Below, in pieces: positions 1 through 8,563 of a DNA stretch of 42,551 bases (within the stretch, counting starts at the first letter, position 1; every line of letters starts with the position of its first letter). The stretch comes from Neobacillus rhizosphaerae. GTDB lineage: Bacteria > Bacillota > Bacilli > Bacillales > Cytobacillaceae. The notes beneath the pieces are model-generated. The model had not been told where the DNA came from, did no database searches, and was given only the letters and a program-made list of their open reading frames with translations. Location of the stretch: NCBI RefSeq assembly GCF_937468385.1, contig NZ_CALBWS010000041.1, forward strand, positions 1 through 42,551, written 5' to 3'. The position numbers were made by a program, and so were the translations under genes.

Positions 1-167
1 AACAGTGTAAATCAGAAGTGGAGATACGACAAGCGATTGAAGATTATATTTATCACTACAATTACAAACGTATTCAAAAGAAACTAAAACAACGCGCGCC
101 GATTGAATATCGACACGCGTTAGCAGCTTAGCTTTTTTATGTTGTCTACTTGACAGGGATAAGACCA
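1..167 (+). mobile_element. Right end of an IS3-family (IS150-like) insertion sequence
   Basis: The window opens inside an insertion sequence. Bases 3-131 are the C-terminus of its transposase. About ten bases after the stop codon comes TGTCTACTTGACAGGGAT, followed by AAGACCA, which looks like the right terminal inverted repeat (about 143-167); IS3-family ends finish in CA. The left end lies outside the window, so completeness and target duplication cannot be judged. The bases after the end (AACCTGCGG and a T run) look like the right half of an intrinsic terminator, so the element may have inserted into the terminator of the gene upstream of recJ. Family assignment rests on the transposase tail and the end sequence. 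Confidence 0.72.
3..131 (+). CDS. IS3-family transposase OrfB, C-terminal 42 residues only
   Basis: Reading from base 3 gives an open frame of 42 residues that ends at the TAG at 129-131. The tail contains YNYKRIQKKLKQRAPIEYR, close to the conserved C-terminal end of IS3/IS150 OrfB integrases (the YN..RIQ.KLK..SP..YR pattern just after the rve catalytic core). The DDE catalytic residues lie upstream of the window and cannot be inspected. The gene is truncated by the window edge, not necessarily in the genome. It belongs to the insertion sequence whose right end follows immediately. Confidence 0.8.
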   Translation, partial: QCKSEVEIRQAIEDYIYHYNYKRIQKKLKQRAPIEYRHALAA

Positions 168-189
168 AACCTGCGGTTTTTTCTTTTGA

Positions 190-218
190 TTGAAAGACGT
201 TTCACACTCCTGTATAAT
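190..218 (+). promoter_or_regulatory. Sigma-A-type promoter for recJ-apt
   Basis: TTGAAA at 190-195 and a perfect TATAAT at 213-218 are separated by 17 bases. The box lies between the IS end and recJ, so recJ does not need readthrough from the insertion sequence. Confidence 0.75.
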
Positions 219-245
219 AAGAAGGTCTGAGGGGTGAACAAACAA

Positions 246-2609
246 ATGCTAAAGTCAAAATCAAGATGGATTGTTCCCAGTTCTGATCACCATCTAGTGA
301 AAATGCTGGAAAATGAATTGAAAATTACACCTCTAGTTGCGTCATTGCTTGTCAACCGTGGCTTAGATACCGTAGAATCTGCACGGTATTTTTTATTTGG
401 AACGGATGAATTCCACGACCCCTATCTGTTAAAAGGGATGGATATTGCGGTAAAGAGAATTCGTGAAGCCATCGAAACGCAAGAACCGATTCTCATTTTT
501 GGTGATTATGACGCTGATGGAGTAAGCAGCACCGCAGTGTTAATGATCACTTTGCTTGAACTGGGCGCAAATGTACAATTTTACATCCCTAATCGTTTTA
601 CAGAAGGCTATGGGCCGAATGAACCTGCCTTCCTTCAAGCAGCAGAAAATGGAATCAATTTGATAATAACGGTGGATACCGGAATATCCGCTATTCATGA
701 AGCATCCGTTGCGAAAGAGCTCGGAATTGAACTAATCATTACAGACCATCATGAACCTGGGCCAATCTTACCGGAAGCACTTGCAATTATTCACCCGAAG
801 CTTCCTGATAGCACCTATCCGTTTCGGGAACTGGCAGGAGTAGGAGTGGCCTTTAAACTTGCCCATGCCCTATATGGTGAAGTTCCTGAGCATTTACTTG
901 AAATTGCCGTAATTGGAACGATTGCTGACTTAGTTTCATTAAAAGGTGAAAATCGTCTGATTGCCAAAAAAGGGCTTGAAAAGCTGAAAGTTACGAAAAA
1001 TATTGGCCTTAAAGCCATTTTAAAATTGGCTGGAGTTGAACCGTTGTCAATTAATGAAGAAACCATTGGGTTTACCCTTGCACCCCGGATCAACGCTGTG
1101 GGTCGATTAAAAGATGCAGACCTTGCTGTAGAGCTTATCCTGACAGAAGACCCAGAGGAAGCCCTGCAATTAGCGGAAGAAATGGATGCATTAAATAAGA
1201 CAAGGCAAGCGATAGTCAATTCAATTACTAACGAGGCAATCGAAGAAGTCGAAAAGAATTATCCCATTGCGACCAATAAGATTTTGGTTATTGGCAAGGA
1301 AGGATGGAATGCCGGTGTTATTGGCATCGTTGCTTCCAGACTTGTTGAGAAATACTATCGGCCAACAATCGTTTTAAATTTTGATCCAGAAAAAGGTGTG
1401 GCAAAGGGCTCTGCCCGGAGTATTGCCGGTTTTGACCTTTTTAAAAATTTATCGACCTGCCGGGACATACTGCCCCATTTCGGCGGTCATCCTATGGCTG
1501 CAGGGATGACCTTGAAGATTGAGGATGTTTCGGAGCTACGGACAAGATTAAATAAACTTTGTGAAGAACAACTAACGGATGAGGATTTGATTCCCGTTAC
1601 CTATCTTGACGAGGAAATCCGTCTGGAAGACATCAGTTTATCGTCATTAGATGAAATGAGTCAGCTTTCTCCTTTTGGTATGGACAACCCTAAACCAAAG
1701 GTTTTAATAAATAATGTTGAAATTGCCAATATGAGAAAAATTGGCAGTGAGCAAAACCATCTCAAGGTTTTAGTAAATGAAGCTGGAACAAACCTTGATG
1801 GAATAGGTTTTGGGTTGGGACATTTAGTGGACCAGATTTCACCTGCATCAAAAATTTCATTCATTGGAGAATTATCTATAAATGAATGGAACAATATGCG
1901 GAAACCACAAATTTTTATCCAAGATATTGCGGTAGATTCATGGCAGTTATTTGACTATCGCGGGCAGAAACGAATTAACAGTATTGCTCAATCGGTACCT
2001 GTTGAAAACCAGAAATTCATTATTTTTAACGAAAACTATCTTGAAAAGTTTAACTCTGCAAATGGGTATGATACAGTTTTTATTCAAAATCTTGAAGAGG
2101 CAAAAGCATTCAATGGTTACCTAGAAAATATTGTTTTAGTTGATTTCCCGCCATCAAAGGAAATTCTTGAAGGTTTAATAAAGGGGAAACAGCCGGCTAG
2201 GGTTTATGCTTATTTTTATAAGGAATCCAGTGATTTCTTTAGCACCGTTCCAAACCGTGATCATTTTAAATGGTTCTATGCCTTTTTACTAAAAAAAGGT
2301 CCAATTGACCTTAAACGGTATGGAGAAGATATAGCCAAACATCGCGGCTGGTCACAGGAAACGATTAACTTTATGTCAAAGGTGTTTTCTGAACTGGATT
2401 TTGTTACAATAAACAATGGATTTATTACTTTGAATAATCAAGCGCAAAAGCGTGATTTAAGTGACTCTAGAACCTATCAAACCAAACAGAAGCAATATTC
2501 TCTTGAACGGGATTTATTGTTTTCGTCCTTTCAGGAATTAAAGGACTGGTTTGATCAAGTCATTCAAGAGTCGGTTGAAACTGAGGAGGCAATAACAGAA
2601 TGGATTTAA
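246..2609 (+). CDS. recJ: Single-stranded-DNA-specific 5'-3' exonuclease RecJ
   Basis: RecJ degrades 5' single strands in recombination and repair, working with RecQ/RecS helicases. The N-terminal DHH phosphoesterase core shows DYDADG (about residues 87-92), VDTG, and DHH (about 167-169), with GTIADLVSL after it. The DHHA1 region follows with FGGHPMAAGM near residue 415, then an OB domain and the extra C-terminal domain of Bacillus RecJ. Length 787 aa is normal for Bacillus. An in-frame GTG at 234 gives four more residues. I prefer the ATG at 246 because MLKSKSRW matches the start of B. subtilis RecJ and GAGGGG lies upstream of it. The 3' end overlaps apt by 10 bases, indicating translational coupling. 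It has its own promoter just downstream of the IS end. Confidence 0.95.
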   Translation: MLKSKSRWIVPSSDHHLVKMLENELKITPLVASLLVNRGLDTVESARYFLFGTDEFHDPYLLKGMDIAVKRIREAIETQEPILIFGDYDADGVSSTAVLMITLLELGANVQFYIPNRFTEGYGPNEPAFLQAAENGINLIITVDTGISAIHEASVAKELGIELIITDHHEPGPILPEALAIIHPKLPDSTYPFRELAGVGVAFKLAHALYGEVPEHLLEIAVIGTIADLVSLKGENRLIAKKGLEKLKVTKNIGLKAILKLAGVEPLSINEETIGFTLAPRINAVGRLKDADLAVELILTEDPEEALQLAEEMDALNKTRQAIVNSITNEAIEEVEKNYPIATNKILVIGKEGWNAGVIGIVASRLVEKYYRPTIVLNFDPEKGVAKGSARSIAGFDLFKNLSTCRDILPHFGGHPMAAGMTLKIEDVSELRTRLNKLCEEQLTDEDLIPVTYLDEEIRLEDISLSSLDEMSQLSPFGMDNPKPKVLINNVEIANMRKIGSEQNHLKVLVNEAGTNLDGIGFGLGHLVDQISPASKISFIGELSINEWNNMRKPQIFIQDIAVDSWQLFDYRGQKRINSIAQSVPVENQKFIIFNENYLEKFNSANGYDTVFIQNLEEAKAFNGYLENIVLVDFPPSKEILEGLIKGKQPARVYAYFYKESSDFFSTVPNRDHFKWFYAFLLKKGPIDLKRYGEDIAKHRGWSQETINFMSKVFSELDFVTINNGFITLNNQAQKRDLSDSRTYQTKQKQYSLERDLLFSSFQELKDWFDQVIQESVETEEAITEWI

Positions 2610-3112
2610 AGCAATTTATTACAATCGTACCCGATTGGCCGAAGCCTGGAATTAAATTTAAAGATATTACCCCTTTAATGAATGATGGTGAAGCATACAA
2701 ATATGCAACAGATCAAATCGTTTCTTATGCAAAAGAGAAACAAATTGATCTTATTGTTGGACCTGAGGCTCGTGGATTCATTATTGGCTGTCCCGTTGCT
2801 TATTCGCTTGGAGTGGGCTTTGCTCCTGTCCGTAAGGAAGGAAAGCTCCCACGTGAAACCATTAAAGTAGGATACGGCCTGGAATATGGAAAAGATGTTT
2901 TAACTATCCATAAGGATGCGATTAAACCGGGACAACGCGTTTTAGTTACTGATGATCTGTTAGCTACAGGCGGTACGATTGAAGCAACCATTCAATTAGT
3001 TGAACAACTTGGCGGTGTTGTCGCTGGTATCGCTTTCTTAGTTGAGTTAAGTTATTTAGAAGGCCGGAAAAAGCTTGACGGCTATGATATTTTAACACTA
3101 ATGCACTATTAA
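2600..3112 (+). CDS. apt: Adenine phosphoribosyltransferase
   Basis: Converts adenine plus PRPP to AMP plus pyrophosphate (purine salvage, cytoplasm). The 170-aa product is full length. The type I PRTase PRPP-binding motif reads VLVTDDLLATGGT (about residues 114-126), and PEARGFIIGCP is the adenine-PRTase signature near residue 55. It starts at ATG 2600 after GAGGAGG inside the end of recJ, overlapping it by 10 bases. In B. subtilis apt also lies between recJ and relA. Placing a salvage enzyme beside (p)ppGpp synthesis fits nucleotide homeostasis, but that link is inference. Confidence 0.97.
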   Translation: MDLKQFITIVPDWPKPGIKFKDITPLMNDGEAYKYATDQIVSYAKEKQIDLIVGPEARGFIIGCPVAYSLGVGFAPVRKEGKLPRETIKVGYGLEYGKDVLTIHKDAIKPGQRVLVTDDLLATGGTIEATIQLVEQLGGVVAGIAFLVELSYLEGRKKLDGYDILTLMHY

Positions 3113-3120
3113 ATGATGCT

Positions 3121-3150
3121 AGAGGGCACTCCTGAAGAGTGCTCTCTTTA
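3121..3150 (+). terminator. Intrinsic terminator of recJ-apt
   Basis: AGAGGGCACTC and GAGTGCTCTCT form an 11-bp stem (one G-T pair) around a five-base loop, followed by TTTATAATATT. It starts eight bases after the apt stop. The T tract is short. Confidence 0.75.
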
Positions 3151-3185
3151 TAATATTAGAAATATTATCTTTGGAATTTGAAAAC

Positions 3186-3327
3186 TGTCTAGCTTCAGAG
3201 CCCAGCGGCTAGTGTACTTCGCCCTTTTCCCTACGATAAGTCAACATCGGTTCACTTCGTTTACCATGTTCCCTTTATCTCAGTCGGTTCAGTCCAGCCC
3301 TTACGTCGCTGAACAGGGCGCTTTTCT
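3186..3327 (+). repeat. Dispersed Bacillus-type intergenic repeat, copy 1
   Basis: This stretch begins TGTCTAGCTTCAG, passes through ATAAGTCAACATCGGTTC and ends GAACAGGGCGCTTTTCT. It aligns over its whole length with the reverse complement of 39051-39202 and more loosely with 37129-37256. A short open frame across it (3212-3427) has no recognisable protein. Similar gtctagct...gggcgctt elements are common between genes in Bacillus genomes; their role is unknown. The remaining bases to relA (3328-3549) are AT-rich and show no gene and no convincing promoter by eye. Confidence 0.7.
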
Positions 3328-3549
3328 AATTTTTCGACACAAATTTCGTAATTTGCAGAAAAAACTTCATAATTACTTTACATCTGTGCTTTTTTTTTCG
3401 ATAATAGTAACAATCATTCTAATTTAGGAACGATTTTTTTACGAATGACATTGTATATAGAAAACTCGGTGAAGGGCAAGGACCTTTATCGGTAGTTCAT
3501 GGCAAAGTTTTTCTTGATAATAAAATGAGATGAAAATAAAGGTGATTTC

Positions 3550-5745
3550 ATGGCGAATGATCAAGTGTTAACAGCCGACCAGGTCATCGACAAGACTCGG
3601 AGCTACTTAAATGAAGAGCATGTTGATTTAGTGAAAAAAGCGTATGAATTTGCTAAACATGCTCATCGTGAACAATATAGAAAATCGGGTGAGCCGTATA
3701 TTATTCATCCTATCCAGGTGGCAGGGATACTAGCAGACCTTGAGATGGATCCGGCTACGGTTGCAGCTGGTTTTCTTCACGATGTCGTTGAAGATACGAA
3801 TATATCCTTAAAGGATATAGAGTTAGCTTTTAACGATGAAGTGGCCATGCTTGTCGATGGGGTAACTAAACTAGGAAAATTTAAATATAAATCGCACGAG
3901 GAACAGCAGGCGGAGAACCACCGGAAAATGTTTGTGGCAATGGCACAGGACATCCGCGTTATTCTGATTAAGCTTGCTGATCGTTTGCATAATATGCGGA
4001 CATTGAAACATCTGCCTATTGAAAAACAGCGCCGGATTTCAAATGAAACACTTGAAATTTTTGCCCCTTTAGCACATCGTCTTGGTATCTCAAAGATTAA
4101 ATGGGAGCTAGAAGATACCGCATTAAGATATTTAAATCCGCAGCAATACTACAGGATTGTTAACTTAATGAAAAAGAAACGTGCGGAACGTGAGCAATAT
4201 TTAGAGGATGTCATCGTAGAAGTTAAGAGTCGGATGAATGAGGTTTCCATTAAGGCTGAACTTTCAGGCCGTCCAAAGCATATCTACAGTATTTACCGGA
4301 AAATGGCGTTACAAAATAAGCAATTCAGTGAGATTTATGATTTACTAGCTGTCCGAATCGTGGTCAACAGTATTAAAGATTGCTATGCTGTTTTAGGAAT
4401 AATTCACACTTGTTGGAAGCCGATGCCTGGCCGCTTCAAGGATTATATTGCGATGCCAAAGCCGAATATGTACCAATCTCTGCATACAACGGTTATTGGA
4501 CCAAAGGGCGACCCGCTTGAGGTACAAATTAGAACCTATGAGATGCACCAGATTGCAGAATTCGGGGTCGCAGCCCACTGGGCATATAAAGAAGGAAAAG
4601 CCATTAGTGACAGCTCTTCTTTTGAACAAAAACTAACCTGGTTTAGAGAGATTCTTGAGTTCCAAAACGATACAGCTAATGCTGAAGAGTTTATGGAGTC
4701 ATTGAAAATTGACCTGTTCTCAGATATGGTGTTTGTGTTTACGCCAAAAGGCGATGTGATTGAACTGCCGTCCGGTTCTGTCCCAATCGATTTTGCTTAC
4801 CGAATCCATTCAGAGATCGGCAATAAAACAATCGGGGCCAAAGTGAACGGCAAAATGGTCACACTTGACTATCGTCTCAAAACTGGTGACATTATTGAAA
4901 TCTTAACCTCCAAACATTCATATGGACCAAGTCAGGATTGGTTGAAGCTTGCACAAACATCCCAAGCGAAAAACAAGATTCGCGCCTTCTTTAAAAAGCA
5001 GCGCCGTGATGAGAATGTTGTTAAAGGGAAAGAGCTAGTCGAAAAAGAAATCCGTAATATGGAGTTCGAGCTTAAAGAAATTTTAACATTAGACAACCTG
5101 AAGAAGGTTGCGGATAAATTTAATTTTTCCAATGAAGAAGATATGTACGCCGCAGTTGGCTATAATGGTGTAACAGCCTTACAGGTTGCTAACCGCTTAA
5201 CTGAGAAATGGCGTAAAAAGCGCGACCAAGAACAGTCAGCAAGCATTACCAATGTGATTTCGGATATAAAATCCTTTCCAGCAAATAAGAAGCGGGAATC
5301 TGGAGTCCGCGTTCAAGGAATTGATAACCTGTTAATTCGCTTATCCAGATGCTGTAATCCAGTTCCAGGCGATGAAATTGTCGGTTTTATTACGAAGGGG
5401 CGTGGTGTCTCTGTTCACCGATCTGATTGTACCAACATTGATTCGAATGATGCCCAGTCAAGATTGATTCCTGTCGAGTGGGAATCTTCCTTAAATGATC
5501 GGAAGGAATATAACGTCGATATCGAAATCAACGGTTATGATCGTCGAGGACTGCTAAATGAAGTTCTTCAAGCGGTAAATGAGACGAAAACAAATATTTC
5601 GGCCGTTACCGGAAAGTCTGACCGTAATAAAATGGCTACCATCAGCATGTCGATTGCGATTCACAATGTTAGCCATCTGCAAAAGGTCGTCGAACGAATT
5701 AAACAGATCCCAGATATTTATTCGGTTCGCCGGATTATGAATTAA
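3550..5745 (+). CDS. relA: Bifunctional (p)ppGpp synthetase/hydrolase RelA (Rsh)
   Basis: Long-form RelA/SpoT homologue that makes and degrades (p)ppGpp in response to amino-acid starvation on the ribosome. The N-terminal HD hydrolase has H53, H77-D78 (FLHDVVED) and D144 (DRLHN), so hydrolase activity should be intact. The synthetase domain carries the catalytic D264 in YDLLAVRI and the YIAMPKPNMYQSLH substrate loop. TGS (about 392-455), a helical part, a conserved-cysteine region (RCCNPVPGDEI...HRSDC) and a C-terminal ACT domain (about 655-731) follow. At 731 aa it is full length. It starts at ATG 3550 behind AAAGGTGATTTC. dtd follows 11 bases later and should be co-transcribed. Confidence 0.97.
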   Translation: MANDQVLTADQVIDKTRSYLNEEHVDLVKKAYEFAKHAHREQYRKSGEPYIIHPIQVAGILADLEMDPATVAAGFLHDVVEDTNISLKDIELAFNDEVAMLVDGVTKLGKFKYKSHEEQQAENHRKMFVAMAQDIRVILIKLADRLHNMRTLKHLPIEKQRRISNETLEIFAPLAHRLGISKIKWELEDTALRYLNPQQYYRIVNLMKKKRAEREQYLEDVIVEVKSRMNEVSIKAELSGRPKHIYSIYRKMALQNKQFSEIYDLLAVRIVVNSIKDCYAVLGIIHTCWKPMPGRFKDYIAMPKPNMYQSLHTTVIGPKGDPLEVQIRTYEMHQIAEFGVAAHWAYKEGKAISDSSSFEQKLTWFREILEFQNDTANAEEFMESLKIDLFSDMVFVFTPKGDVIELPSGSVPIDFAYRIHSEIGNKTIGAKVNGKMVTLDYRLKTGDIIEILTSKHSYGPSQDWLKLAQTSQAKNKIRAFFKKQRRDENVVKGKELVEKEIRNMEFELKEILTLDNLKKVADKFNFSNEEDMYAAVGYNGVTALQVANRLTEKWRKKRDQEQSASITNVISDIKSFPANKKRESGVRVQGIDNLLIRLSRCCNPVPGDEIVGFITKGRGVSVHRSDCTNIDSNDAQSRLIPVEWESSLNDRKEYNVDIEINGYDRRGLLNEVLQAVNETKTNISAVTGKSDRNKMATISMSIAIHNVSHLQKVVERIKQIPDIYSVRRIMN

Positions 5746-5756
5746 GGAGCTTTAAG

Positions 5757-6200
5757 ATGCGTGTAGTTGTTCAAAGGAGTAAAGGAGCCAAGGTTACCGT
5801 TAATGGTGAAGTAACAGGGCAAATTAGCAAAGGACTTGTTTTGCTTGTAGGTGTGACCCATGAAGACAAGGAAGAGGATGCCGCATACTTAGCGGATAAG
5901 ATTGCTAATTTAAGGATTTTTGAAGATGCGGATGAAAAGATGAATTTATCTTTATTGGACGTTGGCGGAGAAATTCTATCTGTTTCCCAGTTTACCCTTT
6001 ACGGTGATTGTCGAAAAGGGAGAAGACCTAACTTTATGGAAGCGGCTAAACCCGATAAGGCTCTGGAGCTTTACGAGGCTTTTAATAGGCTGCTTCGTGA
6101 GAAAGGCATCCAGGTTGAAACCGGTATTTTTGGCGCCATGATGGATGTTGAATTGACCAATGACGGTCCAGTTACGTTAATTTTGGAAAATAAAGTGTAA
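5757..6200 (+). CDS. dtd: D-aminoacyl-tRNA deacylase
   Basis: Hydrolyses D-amino acids (and mischarged glycine) from tRNA, keeping D-Tyr and similar residues out of proteins. The 147-aa protein has both active-site elements of the DTD fold: SQFTLYGD at 77-84 and the cross-subunit Gly-cisPro loop at G137-P138 (DGPVTLIL). It is a homodimer in characterised members. It follows relA by 11 bases with AAGGAGC as ribosome binding site, and a strong terminator starts on the base after its stop codon. The relA-dtd pairing is conserved in Bacilli. Confidence 0.97.
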   Translation: MRVVVQRSKGAKVTVNGEVTGQISKGLVLLVGVTHEDKEEDAAYLADKIANLRIFEDADEKMNLSLLDVGGEILSVSQFTLYGDCRKGRRPNFMEAAKPDKALELYEAFNRLLREKGIQVETGIFGAMMDVELTNDGPVTLILENKV

Positions 6201-6238
6201 AAGGCTTGGCACTCGGATTTAAGTGCCAAGCCTTTTAC
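6201..6238 (+). terminator. Intrinsic terminator of relA-dtd
   Basis: AAGGCTTGGCACT at 6201-6213 pairs perfectly with AGTGCCAAGCCTT at 6222-6234 (13 bp), with a TTTTACTTT tail. It directly follows the dtd stop. Confidence 0.9.
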
Positions 6239-6275
6239 TTTATGGCTCATTTCTGAAAGATGGTTGCTAACTTTG

Positions 6276-6330
6276 ATCCGCTGATAAAACGCCAAAATCC
6301 GTTGATAAATCATTAAAAATCGCTGATAAA
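6276..6330. repeat. Short 21-nt-period array of CGYTGATAAA units
   Basis: CGCTGATAAA at 6279-6288, CGTTGATAAA at 6300-6309 and CGCTGATAAA at 6321-6330 are spaced exactly 21 bases apart, with AT-rich filler that differs between units (AAAAT is common). It sits between the terminator of dtd and that of the convergent amidase gene. The period equals two DNA helical turns. Function unknown. Confidence 0.6.
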
Positions 6331-6396
6331 GTGTATTTTTATTTTAAGCTATAACTTTTTAAGCCTTTGAACTAAGTTAAAAACAAGTGCACCCTC

Positions 6397-6438
6397 GAAA
6401 AAAGAGCCCTAGAGGTTTGTAGAAACCTTCTAGAGCTC
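6397..6438 (-). terminator. Intrinsic terminator of the amidase gene
   Basis: GAGCCCTAGAGGTTT and AAACCTTCTAGAGCTC form a long imperfect stem with a GTAG loop. A run of A on the plus strand just before it (about 6398-6403) is the U tract when read on the minus strand. It lies three bases beyond the stop of the minus-strand amidase. Confidence 0.8.
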
Positions 6439-6441
6439 AAC

Positions 6442-8208
6442 CTAGTTCTTTTTAAAATATCTTGCTAATCCATCAAACAAACCTGAAGCAGCATTTTCCT
6501 GGAACTGACCTGAATTTAGGGTCAGTTCTTCTTCTGGGTTACTCAAATAGCCAAGCTCCATCAAGACAGCTTTTTGACTATTTTCTCGAATCACGTGGAA
6601 ATCCCCTAATCGCACTCCACGATTTTTTAATTTCGTCTGTCCTACCATTGAGGCATAAAGCGTTTCGGCAAGTGACTGCTGAAAGGAATGATAGTAATAG
6701 CCAGTCATACCACGAACAGACCGATCTACATTGCTGTCATAATGCAGGCTAATAAAGGCATCAGCACGGTAAGCAACTGCCGTATTTACTCGTAACGGAA
6801 GCGAAAGGTAAGAATCATTATTTCTAGTTAAGTAAACATTTGCACCGGCAGCTCTTAATTTATCATACAAAAGCAGGGCTGTTCGAAGTGTTAGATCTTT
6901 TTCTAATGTTCCGGAAGCGCCTGTTGTTCCGTTATCCCCGCCGCCATGTCCAGGGTCGAGAACAATGGTTTTATTTTTTAGATAGCCTTCAGCACCAGAC
7001 TTCTCAATCTGCTGTTTAGCACCGTTAATCGAAACAATCCAGCCGGCTACCCAGCCTGATTTTCCATTCTTCAGGGTAATTTCATACCAGTCATTTGCTA
7101 TACTTTTTACAGAAAAAGTATCTCCCTCATCAGCCAGTTGCGCGACATCTGACTGAACATTCGGTGCTTTTCGGATATTTGTTCCATTATGTAAGATGGT
7201 AACGGTATTTTTCTTTACGGCTTGTCCGGTGTTGGTCTGTGCAGTTGATTTATCAAGATACCAGCTTGCAACCCAGCCAAAACTACCAGTCTTAAATTCT
7301 ATTTTTGCCCAACTATTATATTCTTCTAAAATGGTAAATCTTTGCCCTTTTGACACAGACCCGATGATGTTCGAATTCAGTGATGAGCTTGAACGGACAC
7401 TTAGACTGCTCGCAGTTACCATTCCCTTTATATCGCTAGATTCTTTCTTTGAGGTGTCCTTTGATTGACTCGTCGATTCGTCGATAAACTTAGCACTCAC
7501 CCAGCCTTTAAGATTTGAAAAACCAACCTCTAGCCAATTATTTTGTTTCGAATAAATCGTTACGGTTGTGCCCCTTGTCAGTTTTCCAATCACAGCGCCT
7601 GTTGTGGATGGCTCCTTTCTAAGATTTAAAGTATCACCATTCACTACGCCAGTACTTGCGGTATTCGTGGAAGGACCCGTTGGTTTGTTCTTCTGTTTAC
7701 CAGTTTTCAACTCCAAAAAATCTCTGGCAACCCAACCGTCACCGAAGGTTGAACTGATTTTATACCAGTTTTCATTTTGCTCAACCACCATAACGTCTTG
7801 TCCTTTATTCAAGAAACCGACGATTCGAAAGCTTGTCCCAGGTCCGGATCGAACCCTTAATTGGTCGGTGTTAGCGGTGGCGATAGTGCTTTTTGCACCG
7901 GCAGATGTCGAGGCTTTGGCTGTTTTAGTCTCATTCTCTTTGGTGACCAGCCAATTGACCACCCAGCCTGTTTTGCCAGACGATAGCTGAATCTTGATCC
8001 ACTCACCTTGTTCATTTACAATCGAATACTTTTCGCCACGATTAGCTACTTTTACAAGGGGATAGCTTAAGCCTGGACCGCCGCGAACGTTGATAGTATC
8101 GGTGGAAATGGTAATTGAACTAGTTGCTGCGATACTTTTCTTCTGCGGTAGGAAGGCTCCGAAAATAAGTATGATAGATAATAGCAGTAGAGTAAACTTT
8201 TTGCCCAT
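6442..8208 (-). CDS. Secreted N-acetylmuramoyl-L-alanine amidase with five SH3b repeats (YrvJ-like)
   Basis: Cuts the amide bond between MurNAc and L-Ala in peptidoglycan. An N-terminal signal peptide (KK, then LLLLSIILIFGAFLP, then SIAA) exports it. Five bacterial SH3 domains follow at roughly 31-90, 110-166, 186-244, 263-319 and 335-396, each with an NxRxxP- or LxVRS-like start and a final GWV; these bind the wall. The Amidase_3 domain fills the last 180 residues, with Zn ligands H421 (DPGHGG), E436 (LEKD) and H489 (LHYD) and catalytic E551 (MELGY). A GTG six bases upstream (8214) directly abuts GGAGG, so I chose the ATG at 8208, spaced six bases from it. It is convergent with relA-dtd. The position matches B. 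subtilis yrvJ, which is shorter as I recall. Confidence 0.9.
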   Translation of the reverse strand: MGKKFTLLLLSIILIFGAFLPQKKSIAATSSITISTDTINVRGGPGLSYPLVKVANRGEKYSIVNEQGEWIKIQLSSGKTGWVVNWLVTKENETKTAKASTSAGAKSTIATANTDQLRVRSGPGTSFRIVGFLNKGQDVMVVEQNENWYKISSTFGDGWVARDFLELKTGKQKNKPTGPSTNTASTGVVNGDTLNLRKEPSTTGAVIGKLTRGTTVTIYSKQNNWLEVGFSNLKGWVSAKFIDESTSQSKDTSKKESSDIKGMVTASSLSVRSSSSLNSNIIGSVSKGQRFTILEEYNSWAKIEFKTGSFGWVASWYLDKSTAQTNTGQAVKKNTVTILHNGTNIRKAPNVQSDVAQLADEGDTFSVKSIANDWYEITLKNGKSGWVAGWIVSINGAKQQIEKSGAEGYLKNKTIVLDPGHGGGDNGTTGASGTLEKDLTLRTALLLYDKLRAAGANVYLTRNNDSYLSLPLRVNTAVAYRADAFISLHYDSNVDRSVRGMTGYYYHSFQQSLAETLYASMVGQTKLKNRGVRLGDFHVIRENSQKAVLMELGYLSNPEEELTLNSGQFQENAASGLFDGLARYFKKN

Positions 8209-8379
8209 TAACACCCTCCATTGTCATTTATCTACTATTTTAACGTAAAAGAAACTGAAAATCATTCCTAAATTACTAAAAATGACCAATAAATCAACGA
8301 AATCCTCATCTTCCATGCAAGTTTTTCACCATTGGGGGAAATAATAAGATTATCGAAGAAAGGGTTGAGGTGATTAAAT

Positions 8380-8556
8380 ATGAGATCGAGTGAAAAAGGA
8401 ATGAACGTACAGTCAATGGATGGACGTTTATTTGGAGTTGATTTTCATGATTTTATTCAAAAAGAGCAGCAGGCAACATCATTGGAACTTGCATCTGAAT
8501 TCGGCTTATCAATAGGGGATGTCAGAAAGTTAAAAAAACATTTGGAGAGATCGTAA
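8380..8556 (+). CDS. yrzK: Small HTH-like protein, YrzK position
   Basis: A 58-residue frame starts at ATG 8380 behind TTGAGGTGATTAAAT, a very good ribosome binding site, and ends at TAA 8554-8556. The C-terminal half (SLELASEFGLSIGDVRKLKK) reads like a helix-turn-helix resembling sigma-70 region 4, and such small proteins are often labelled sigma-like. It has no catalytic motif. It lies between the amidase and the hisS leader, exactly where B. subtilis has yrzK. The function is unknown; the symbol is assigned from position and size, so treat it as tentative. Confidence 0.65.
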   Translation: MRSSEKGMNVQSMDGRLFGVDFHDFIQKEQQATSLELASEFGLSIGDVRKLKKHLERS

Positions 8557-8563
8557 AACACAC

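Noticed and set aside
3212..3427. A 71-aa open frame between apt and relA
   Set aside because: It runs through a dispersed intergenic repeat, has no ribosome binding site and no protein-like composition.
6276..6330. The 21-nt arrays (also 19755-19886) as CRISPR
   Set aside because: Repeats of about 10 bases are far too short, spacers are about 11 bases and no cas genes are present.
6462..7990. Open frames on the plus strand opposite the amidase
   Set aside because: They lie antisense to a clear amidase with all catalytic residues and lack start signals.
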